Source: an uncultured Saprospiraceae bacterium (lineage in GTDB: Bacteria > Bacteroidota > Bacteroidia > Chitinophagales > Saprospiraceae). From it: a stretch of 11,422 nt of DNA. The notes under the pieces were generated by a model that was given only the letters and a program-made list of their open reading frames with translations, was not told where the DNA came from and searched no databases. Each line of letters opens with the position of its first letter. Position 1 is the stretch's first letter. The translations under genes and the position numbers were made by a program. Where the stretch lies: contig CAKZLT010000147.1 in NCBI GenBank assembly GCA_937127195.1, positions 1 to 11,422 on the forward strand. Reading direction: 5' to 3'. Positions 5,617-11,422 of the stretch are shown in pieces.

Positions 5617-6522
5617 ATGGCACATTCACCAAAAAAATTAATCCGCTTTGATTGGGCAATCAAATCTTTGCTACGAGACAAATCAAACTTTGATATCTTG
5701 GAAGGCTTTCTATGTGCTTTATTAGAAGATGATTCAATCGAAATAATCGAATTATTGGGCGAAGAAGGACAGCAAGAGGATGAAAATGAGAAATTCAATC
5801 GAGTAGATATTCTTGTCAAGGATAATCAAGAAAGGCGAATTATTATCGAAGTACAGACGACAAGAGAATCTGATTATTTGGAACGATTACTTTTTGGTAC
5901 GAGCAAAAATATTATTGAAAACATTGGTATTGGTAATGCTTATAGTAATATTCATAAGGTTATTTCAGTAAGTATTTTGTTTTTCAACCTGGGTCGAGGT
6001 GACGATTATCTATATCACGGAACAACTTCTTTTATTGGTATGAATGATGGAAAGCCCTTAATTATCAAAAGAAAAGAAAAAAAAGTACTCAACGGACAGC
6101 CTGTTATTCAATTTAATGATAAAAATATTTTTCCTGAATATTATCTGATTCGAGTAGAAAAATATCAGAATATCGTCAAGCGCAAGATTGACGAATGGAT
6201 TTATATGATTAAAAACAATGAAGTCAAAACAGGGTCAACTACCAAAAACATCAATAAAGCAGAAGAAAAACTCAATTTTTTGAATATGAGCGAAACTGAA
6301 CAAAAACGATATGAACGGTTTTTGGTCAATTTGCATCGAGAAAAAGATATGTTAGGCACTGCTAAAGAGGAAGGCTTGAAGGAAGGAGAGCAAAAAGGCA
6401 TCAAAAAAGGAGAATATCAAAAAGCAATAAATACGGCAATTCAAATGAAAAAAGATAAAATGCCAGTCAACTTAATCATCAAATACACAGGATTAACTAA
6501 AGAAGAAATTGATAAACTATAA
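5617..6522 (+). CDS. Rpn-family PD-(D/E)XK nuclease / putative transposase
   Basis: This 301-residue protein of the Rpn (recombination-promoting nuclease, PDDEXK_2 transposase-like) family opens with the characteristic RFDWAIKSLLRDKSN...ILEGFLCALL (10-36). The nuclease core shows D64 in RVDILVKD and E78-V-Q80 in IIIEVQT, the D...ExQ form of the catalytic motif normal in this family. Aromatic-rich strand and helix segments follow (to about 190). The tail has the family's GxxxG-like charged repeat, EEGLKEGEQKGIKKGEYQKA (about 255-275), and a short helical end KMPVNLIIKYTGLTKEEIDKL. E. coli Rpn proteins are DNA endonucleases that raise recombination; members are often multicopy and lack terminal repeats. 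I see no inverted repeats around this copy. The oxidoreductase starts 35 bp downstream, so co-transcription is possible. The frame looks intact. Confidence 0.9.
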   Translation: MAHSPKKLIRFDWAIKSLLRDKSNFDILEGFLCALLEDDSIEIIELLGEEGQQEDENEKFNRVDILVKDNQERRIIIEVQTTRESDYLERLLFGTSKNIIENIGIGNAYSNIHKVISVSILFFNLGRGDDYLYHGTTSFIGMNDGKPLIIKRKEKKVLNGQPVIQFNDKNIFPEYYLIRVEKYQNIVKRKIDEWIYMIKNNEVKTGSTTKNINKAEEKLNFLNMSETEQKRYERFLVNLHREKDMLGTAKEEGLKEGEQKGIKKGEYQKAINTAIQMKKDKMPVNLIIKYTGLTKEEIDKL

Positions 6523-6557
6523 TAATCCTAATCTAAAATAATCAAACGCTATTCAAT

Positions 6558-8864
6558 ATGAAAAAAGATAAAAATCTAACGATTCAAGTCAATACTTCTG
6601 AAGAACTAACAGGAATAAAACTCACCAAACCTGCCAACTATGCGGCTGGAGTTACTGGTGTAAAAGTTGCTTTAGACCATGCCATAGGCGAAATGGGAGC
6701 TGTTCGCGCTTTTCAAACTTTGGCTAAAATGAATCAAAAAGGTGGCTTTGATTGCCCTGGTTGTGCTTGGCCTGATCCTGATGATAAGCGTTCAGTATTG
6801 GGTGAATATTGCGAAAATGGAGCAAAAGCATTAGCAGAAGAGGCAACTCTAAAGAAAGTTACCCCCGATTTTTTTAGTCAATATTCGGTTGCCGAAATGT
6901 CTCATTGGTCTGATTACAAAATCGGGCGAAGTGGTCGATTAACTCATCCGATGATACTTCGACCAAATGCTACTCATTACGAAAAAATCGATTGGTCAGA
7001 AGCTTATGAAGTCATTGCTCAACATTTAAAAGCTCTCAGTTCACCAAATGAAGGCGTTTTCTATACTTCGGGGCGTTCTAGTAATGAAGCAGCATTTTTA
7101 TATGGATTATTTGTAAGAGCTTTTGGTACAAATAATTTGCCTGACTGTTCTAATATGTGTCATGAATCGAGTGGTGTCGCACTTTCTCAAACCCTTGGAA
7201 TAGGAAAAGGATCAGTTACTTTAGATGATTTACATAAAGCAGAAGTGGTTATGGTCATCGGTCAAAATCCTGGAACTAATCATCCTCGAATGCTTTCGGC
7301 ACTTCAAAAATGCAAACTGAATGGCGGAAAGGTTATTACAGTGAATCCTTTGGCAGAAGCTGGTTTGAAAAAATTCAAAAACCCACAAAGAGCAGAAGAT
7401 TTTTTCACTGGAGGAACAGCGATTACAGATTCTTTTTTACAAGTAAAAGTTAATCAAGATGTGCCTTTATTAAAGGCTATTATGAAGAAACTATATGCTT
7501 TGGAGCAATCTCAAGGCAATGTTTTCGACCATGATTTTATAAAAAATAAAACACAAGGATACGAAGCTGTTATTGCTGACTTGGAAAAATATGAGTTACA
7601 AGAGTTAATTACTCAAAGTGGCGTTACCGAAACGGCAATTGATGAAGCTGTTGAAATGTTAGCTAGTTCCAAAAAAATAATTATTTGCTGGGCAATGGGT
7701 TTGACTCAACACAAAAATGGCGTTGCTAACATCAAAGAATGCGTTAATCTCCTCTTACTCAAAGGTAGCATCGGTATCGAAGGCGGCGGAACTTGTCCTG
7801 TTCGTGGGCACAGTAACGTTCAAGGAGATAGAACTGTTGGGATTAATCACTTGCCTTCCAAAGCGATTTCGGAAGGAATGGAGCGTGAATTTGGGTTAAA
7901 ATGTCCAACTGACCATGGTTTGGATGTCGTTCATTGTATTCAAGCGATGCACGAAGGAAAGGCTAAAGTTTTCGTTGCCTTGGGTGGAAATTTCGTTTCG
8001 GCAGCTTCCGATACAGAATATACTGCTCGCGCTCTTCAAAATTGTGACTTGACGGTTTCAGTGAGTACTAAATTGAATAGAACACATTTTATTACAGGAA
8101 AAACATCTTTAATCCTTCCAACCCTCGGACGCTCTGAACTCGATCAAAAAGACGGTAATGAACGCTTTGTAACCGTTGAAAACAGTATGGGTAAAGTCCA
8201 TTCTTCTCAAGGAAAGCTTTCTCCTGCTTCGCCTCATTTGATGAGTGAACCAGATATTATTGCTCATATTGCAGCCGCTTATTTTAAAAATGATACAACA
8301 ATTAATTGGTTAGGGTTGGGTCAAAATTATGATTCAATTCGCGATAAAATGGCAGCTATTTTGAGTGGTTTTAAAGATTATAATAAAAAAGTAAAAGAAG
8401 ATGGCGGCGGGTTTTACTTACCAAACAATGCTAGAATAGGTGATTTTTCTAAATTACCTAATGGTCGCGCTCAGTTTTCGGTTTGTGAACTACCTAAGCA
8501 TAGCTTAGCAAAAGATGAGTTTTTATTGACCACTATTCGTTCTCATGACCAGTTTAACACTACGATTTATGGATTAGATGACCGTTATAGAGGCGTTTAT
8601 AATGAACGTAGGGTTGTTTTTATTAATCCTAAGGATATGAAAAAACTTGGTTTAGAAAAATTAGATTTGATTAATTTAACGAGTGAATATGATGGAATCA
8701 CTCGAAAAGCCAATACTTTTCATGCTGTGCCTTATGATATTCCGCGTGGTGATATTGCGGCTTATTTCCCAGAAGCAAATAGTTTAGTTCCGATTAATCA
8801 TTTTGCTGAGCATAGTTATACACCGATTTCTAAATCGATTAAAGTTCGTATTTTTAAGAAGTAG
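6558..8864 (+). CDS. FdhF/YdeP-family molybdopterin oxidoreductase
   Basis: This 768-residue protein is full length for the FdhF/YdeP branch of the DMSO-reductase superfamily (about 760). The N-terminal domain has the branch-specific CPGCAWPDPDD (66-76) and EYCENGAKA (83-91), so C66, C69 and C85 replace the classical Cx2Cx3Cx26C iron-sulfur motif; whether a cluster binds is unclear. SGRSSNEAAF (171-180) and GQNPGTNHPR (235-244) are molybdopterin-binding segments. C201 in SNMCHESSG aligns with the selenocysteine/cysteine Mo ligand of formate dehydrogenase H, so this is a cysteine version without selenocysteine. The C-terminal molydop-binding domain spans about 655-768 (TTIRSHDQFNT...). There is no Tat signal, so it acts in the cytosol. 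The substrate is unknown for the family; E. coli YdeP is linked to acid resistance. No fdhD or Moco gene is next to it, and the Rpn gene lies just upstream. Confidence 0.92.
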   Translation: MKKDKNLTIQVNTSEELTGIKLTKPANYAAGVTGVKVALDHAIGEMGAVRAFQTLAKMNQKGGFDCPGCAWPDPDDKRSVLGEYCENGAKALAEEATLKKVTPDFFSQYSVAEMSHWSDYKIGRSGRLTHPMILRPNATHYEKIDWSEAYEVIAQHLKALSSPNEGVFYTSGRSSNEAAFLYGLFVRAFGTNNLPDCSNMCHESSGVALSQTLGIGKGSVTLDDLHKAEVVMVIGQNPGTNHPRMLSALQKCKLNGGKVITVNPLAEAGLKKFKNPQRAEDFFTGGTAITDSFLQVKVNQDVPLLKAIMKKLYALEQSQGNVFDHDFIKNKTQGYEAVIADLEKYELQELITQSGVTETAIDEAVEMLASSKKIIICWAMGLTQHKNGVANIKECVNLLLLKGSIGIEGGGTCPVRGHSNVQGDRTVGINHLPSKAISEGMEREFGLKCPTDHGLDVVHCIQAMHEGKAKVFVALGGNFVSAASDTEYTARALQNCDLTVSVSTKLNRTHFITGKTSLILPTLGRSELDQKDGNERFVTVENSMGKVHSSQGKLSPASPHLMSEPDIIAHIAAAYFKNDTTINWLGLGQNYDSIRDKMAAILSGFKDYNKKVKEDGGGFYLPNNARIGDFSKLPNGRAQFSVCELPKHSLAKDEFLLTTIRSHDQFNTTIYGLDDRYRGVYNERRVVFINPKDMKKLGLEKLDLINLTSEYDGITRKANTFHAVPYDIPRGDIAAYFPEANSLVPINHFAEHSYTPISKSIKVRIFKK

Positions 8865-8867
8865 ATG

Positions 8868-9010
8868 AGAGACCGCTTCGCTACGAGAGTGGAGACCGCC
8901 CTTTGGGCTATGAGAGATGAGATGTTATAGCGACTTGTAAAAGTTTCACACTTAGTCTCTTTTCTCGCAGCCCAAAGGGCGGTCTCTACTCTCGTAGCGA
9001 AACTGTCTCT
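8868..9010. repeat. Large inverted repeat with internal modular subrepeats
   Basis: Arms 8868-8916 and 8962-9010 (49 nt each) are reverse complements at about 43 positions around a 45-nt centre. Each arm is itself two modules of the form GAGACCGC + variable core + GAGAG: one core is TTCGCTAC, the other contains CCCTTTGGGCT. It starts 3 bp after the oxidoreductase stop codon. It would fold into a very long hairpin as RNA or a cruciform as DNA. There is no U-tract, and no transposase is linked. It reads as a dispersed palindromic repeat, perhaps also trimming or stabilising the upstream mRNA. Confidence 0.8.
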
Positions 9011-9012
9011 TA

Positions 9013-9047
9013 AAAGAAAAAACGCAGTTCCCGTTAAAAGGAACTGC
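9013..9047 (-). terminator. Intrinsic terminator for minus-strand transcription
   Basis: GCAGTTCC (9024-9031) pairs perfectly with GGAACTGC (9040-9047) around an 8-nt loop. On the minus strand it is followed by GTTTTTTCTTTT, a good U-tract; the plus-strand side has none. It therefore ends transcripts coming from the right: the 16-codon frame at 9080-9130 and/or the glycosyltransferase operon whose last stop is at 9283. Confidence 0.75.
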
Positions 9048-9079
9048 ATTAAATAATATTGAAGCAATATTGTTCGTAC

Positions 9080-9130
9080 TTAATTAGTGTTTCTCATAGC
9101 GTTTAATTGTCTTTCTTCTAATTTTCTCAT
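9080..9130 (-). CDS. Possible 16-residue peptide
   Basis: The short frame MRKLEERQLNAMRNTN is closed upstream by an in-frame stop (no earlier start). It is followed by a 7-bp hairpin (9055-9071) and the strong terminator at 9013-9047. Its charged, helical look (KLEERQLNAM) recalls the leader ends of small ribosomal peptides, but there is no GG cleavage site or core. It sits in a 418-bp stretch (8865-9282) otherwise filled by the large inverted repeat and AT-rich sequence. A non-coding small RNA or plain 3' UTR of the glycosyltransferase operon is equally possible. Confidence 0.25.
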   Translation of the reverse strand: MRKLEERQLNAMRNTN

Positions 9131-9188
9131 TGATGTTCTCTTACTTACTTTCCTAACTAATTATAAGTGCAAGATATAAGAAAAAGCA

Positions 9189-9206
9189 TTTTGACGAAAG
9201 TCAAAA
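9189..9206. repeat. Perfect 7-bp inverted repeat
   Basis: TTTTGAC (9189-9195) and GTCAAAA (9200-9206) flank GAAA. The site is about 60 bp upstream of the 16-codon frame and 77 bp past the glycosyltransferase stop. It could be an operator, a small RNA hairpin with a GAAA tetraloop on the plus strand, or chance. Confidence 0.4.
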
Positions 9207-9282
9207 CGTTTGAATATGTCAATTCAATGTATCAATGTAGTATTTGAGAAATTTAACGCATCCGAAAATTAGGTTTATTATA

Positions 9283-10512
9283 TCACTTCAAATATTGAAT
9301 TACTTTTTCTGTCAGATTATTCAATTCAAATTGCTCATATTCTTTACTTGTAATATGAATTTGATTGATAGAATCTGCTTTCATGCGAAGTAATAAAGCT
9401 TTTAATTCTTCAATTTTATAATCCGCAACATACTGATTACTAGCTCGTAATACTTGAGGCAAACCGCCTTCGGGAGCAATCAAGACAATCTTTTTGTTTA
9501 ATCCCATATAATCAAAAGTCTTTACTCCAAAAGCACTAGGATAATCCTTTGCATTAATAGACAGACAGTATTCATATTTTGCGAGTACATTTGGAACTTC
9601 ACTCACAGGAACTATTTCTTGTAGTTGAAAATGCTTATCAAAAATGGCTTGCAGCTTTTCATTTTCAAGCGTTGGGCGAACAAAATTAGTACTGTATAAA
9701 TCAACTACTAAATTTTCATTAATAAATTCATCATCCAAAGCTTCAATTGCATAAGTCAATTCAATCAAGGCTTCCATTCGCCCAGATATCATCGATCCTA
9801 AATAGACCATTTTGAAATTATTCAAGAGTTCTCTTGAAGTATTTTTAAAATCATCTTTATCAAAGCCATTATAAACTACTCCAAATTTATCTTTCCAATT
9901 TGGATGCCTTTCTGCATATTCTTTTTTAGCAGGATCCGATACATATAATATAGTATCTGCTTTTGAAAAAGCAAAGTCTTCGTTTTTCAGCGCAATCTTT
10001 TTTCGCCAACGATCAAATGCTGCAAACTCTCCTTTTAAATAATATTCCCATGGATCACGTATATCAAAAATCAAATTCAAATGTGGAATTTGTTCCTTGA
10101 TTTGCGCCATAAAAATCATTGGTGTAAATGGCGCAGCGGTTACAATGACGTTTGTAATTTCTTCTTTTTCGATGAGTTTTTTTGTAAAAGGAATAAAAAC
10201 CCTCCCCCATTGCTGAGCAATATCCAAATAATGCGTTGAGTGCTTACGGATGCGGTCAAAAAGCTTAATCTTAAAAGTTCGATTAATAGATAATAAGCTA
10301 GTTGGAAACTTTCCATCAATTCGATGAATGATAATTTTTGGATTATCTTCTACATCTTGACACCAATTAATACTGTCTTTTTTGGGATATTCGGCACAAA
10401 TTACATGAACTTCATATCCTTTTGCTGCCAAGTATTTAGCAAATTTTGACCATCGCCTTGTTCCTATTTGTCCTTTTGGGCAAAATTGATAGGCTATTAC
10501 TAATATTTTCAT
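9283..10512 (-). CDS. GT4-like glycosyltransferase (GT-B fold)
   Basis: This complete 409-residue protein has two Rossmann-like halves of a GT-B glycosyltransferase. The N-terminal half has MKILVIAYQFCPKGQIGTRRWSKFAKYLAAKGYEVHVIC (1-39), the acceptor-side glycine loop and helix, then TAAPFTPMI (125-133) and the IFDIRDPW block (148-155), which is typical of GT4 relatives of WbuB/PelF type. The C-terminal half has VVYNGFD (212-218), MVYLGSM (235-241) and the nucleotide-sugar segment AFGVKTFDYMGLNKKIVLI (328-346). The last holds an F-D-Y in place of the usual F-E-Y of the EX7E motif. No membrane segment or signal is present, so it is a cytosolic or peripheral enzyme. Together with the asparagine-synthase gene 87 bp upstream on the same strand, it suggests a capsule or O-antigen locus extending right. 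Donor and acceptor sugars cannot be read from sequence. Confidence 0.85.
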   Translation of the reverse strand: MKILVIAYQFCPKGQIGTRRWSKFAKYLAAKGYEVHVICAEYPKKDSINWCQDVEDNPKIIIHRIDGKFPTSLLSINRTFKIKLFDRIRKHSTHYLDIAQQWGRVFIPFTKKLIEKEEITNVIVTAAPFTPMIFMAQIKEQIPHLNLIFDIRDPWEYYLKGEFAAFDRWRKKIALKNEDFAFSKADTILYVSDPAKKEYAERHPNWKDKFGVVYNGFDKDDFKNTSRELLNNFKMVYLGSMISGRMEALIELTYAIEALDDEFINENLVVDLYSTNFVRPTLENEKLQAIFDKHFQLQEIVPVSEVPNVLAKYEYCLSINAKDYPSAFGVKTFDYMGLNKKIVLIAPEGGLPQVLRASNQYVADYKIEELKALLLRMKADSINQIHITSKEYEQFELNNLTEKVIQYLK

Positions 10513-10599
10513 CGACTTTTTTTAAAAAACAAATCCAAAAGAAAACTTTAATCAACATTAAAAAAATCTTTAACTCTCTATACTCAATTTTCAAATTAC

Positions 10600-11270
10600 T
10601 TAAAAGACATTCCATGTTTTACACCAATGGTATAAATTATAAACACGCCAGAAATAATAAAAATCACCTTTATTCTTTGTTTGATAAGCCTTGTAAGCTC
10701 TTTCCAAATTCGGAATTTCTAAAACTTTATTATCCAAAATTTGACCAATTGTTGCATCAAAACTAGGTTTCAGTTCGTTTCTCTGCCAAACCTCTTGTGG
10801 CGTTGTAAAACCCATTTTATCTTTTCGATTATTTACACTTTCAGGAATAATTGGTGCGGCGTAATCTCGGACTATCTTTTTATTAATTGAGTTTTCTATT
10901 TTGAATGAAGTGTCTAATGTCAATCCAAACTCAACCAAACGGTAATCAATAAACGGTGCTCGTGCTTCCACTCCAAAAGTCATGGCATTTCTATCATCAT
11001 ACTTAAAATACTCTCTCAAAGGACTTTGAGTTACTTGCTGAAAACCATCTTGATTAAAAAAATGTGGTGTAGTAAACGCTTTTCCTATCATTTTAAGAAA
11101 ATTCAAACGATAGATACGACGGTGTGTTTGCGGTCTATATTTTTTTAAAAAAGCTAACTCTTTTCCAAATTTACCAAACTGAAATTTAGATAAATAGCTT
11201 GCCAATAAAATACGATATTGCTCATTATAACCGCCAAAAAGCTCATCTGCGCCTTGTCCATTATCTAAAT
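10600..11270 (-). pseudogene. asnB: Asparagine synthase (glutamine-hydrolysing), C-terminal fragment
   Basis: About 222 residues match the end of the AsnB synthetase domain: LDNGQGADELFGGYNEQY (the acidic DGxGADE loop that binds ATP-Mg), the Lys-rich helices, SPLREYFKYDDRNAMTFGVEARAPFIDYRLVEF, the conserved 'R.PF.D..lve' segment, KIVRDYAAPIIPESVNNRKDKMGF and a WRVYNLYHW end. The N-terminal glutaminase domain with Cys1, and the PP-loop SGGxDS of the synthetase domain (roughly the first 350 of about 600 residues), are absent. The frame instead runs into foreign WD40 sequence at about 11270. AsnB-like amidotransferases are common in Bacteroidota polysaccharide loci, which fits the glycosyltransferase next door. 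The gene cannot be functional as assembled; it is either a real truncation or the product of an assembly join. Confidence 0.85.
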
Positions 11271-11279
11271 TTATTTCCT

Positions 11280-11422
11280 GGACTATCTGGCCGGTAGTCA
11301 CATCCCAAATAGAGACGATCTCAATATTTTCGCCAATGGCGACTAAAGTGCCGTCTGGACTGTAAGCAATCCCCCAGGCCGCCGATGAAATCGGTAATCG
11401 ATGGATCATGTCCCCTGTGACT
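11280..11422 (-). CDS. WD40-repeat fragment, partial, of likely foreign origin
   Basis: The minus-strand frame, open to the window edge, encodes a WD40 blade: AAWGIAYSPDGTLVAIGENI followed by VSIWDVTTGQIVQ. This is the standard 'v..vafSPDG..la.g....v.iWD..tG' pattern of a beta-propeller. GC content is about 51% over these 142 bases against about 32% in the adjacent 120 bases. There is no start codon of its own that can be trusted; the ATG at 11407-11409 is internal, because the frame continues upstream as VTGD. It is fused in frame to the asparagine-synthase fragment, a combination I know of in no natural protein. I infer a chimeric join. Confidence 0.75.

Noticed and set aside
5617..6522. 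Complete insertion sequence around the Rpn gene
   Set aside because: I found no terminal inverted repeats or flanking duplications near 5560-5616 or 6523-6557.
4144..9010. CRISPR array made of the palindromic elements
   Set aside because: There are no regularly spaced direct repeats and no cas genes; the palindromes are single, unrelated and far apart.
8816..9067. 83-codon minus-strand frame over the large inverted repeat
   Set aside because: Its residues simply translate the two repeat arms (SFATRVETALWA and its echo), and it overlaps the end of the oxidoreductase gene.
10446..10766. 106-codon plus-strand frame across the glycosyltransferase/asnB gap
   Set aside because: It is antisense to two genes with clear homology and is rich in Lys, Asn and Phe, as expected for a shadow frame in AT-rich DNA.
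10600..11409. A novel WD40-asparagine synthase fusion protein
   Set aside because: The GC shift, the absence of AsnB catalytic domains and the position at the window end make a chimeric join more likely than a real fusion.

Overview
The window looks like AT-rich (about one third GC) Bacteroidota chromosome, probably a marine or sediment Cytophagales-type lineage; the genus cannot be fixed from sequence alone. The evidence is the phylum-type promoter -7 element TAnnTTTG upstream of two transcription units, AT-rich leaders with no Shine-Dalgarno motif, exported proteins with short signal peptides ending in AQ or GQ, a Bacteroidota-style small SRP RNA, and the gene families present.

Left part (1-3047), all on the minus strand. 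A 3'-truncated FAD-dependent dehydrogenase sits against a terminator at the window edge. A 425-bp gene-free stretch with a long palindrome follows. Next come a short-type transaldolase (TalC/FSA family, with transaldolase rather than FSA active-site signatures), the SRP RNA gene ffs with its own promoter and terminator, and a complete glutaminase (glsA).

Middle part (3133-8864), all on the plus strand. Two small exported proteins lie 30 bp apart: an uncharacterised one and a TonB-C-domain-only one. A 110-bp nested palindromic element separates them from a SPFH-SHOCT protein with its own structured leader and terminator. An Rpn/PD-(D/E)XK nuclease-type gene and an FdhF/YdeP-type molybdopterin oxidoreductase then follow with a 35-bp gap.

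Right part (8865-11422). A strong 143-bp inverted repeat built from two internal modules follows the oxidoreductase. Next are a minus-strand terminator, a possible 16-codon peptide, and a minus-strand surface-polysaccharide pair: a GT4-like glycosyltransferase preceded by the C-terminal part of an asparagine synthase. The asparagine synthase is broken. At about 11265-11285 its reading frame runs into WD40-repeat sequence of clearly higher GC (about 51% against 32%), which suggests an assembly chimera at the contig end or a recombination scar.

I did not find a convincing new multi-gene defence or biosynthetic system. The most unusual content is the set of three different large palindromic elements in intergenic DNA and the chimeric right end. 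Most of the genes are housekeeping or accessory metabolism without an evident common pathway.
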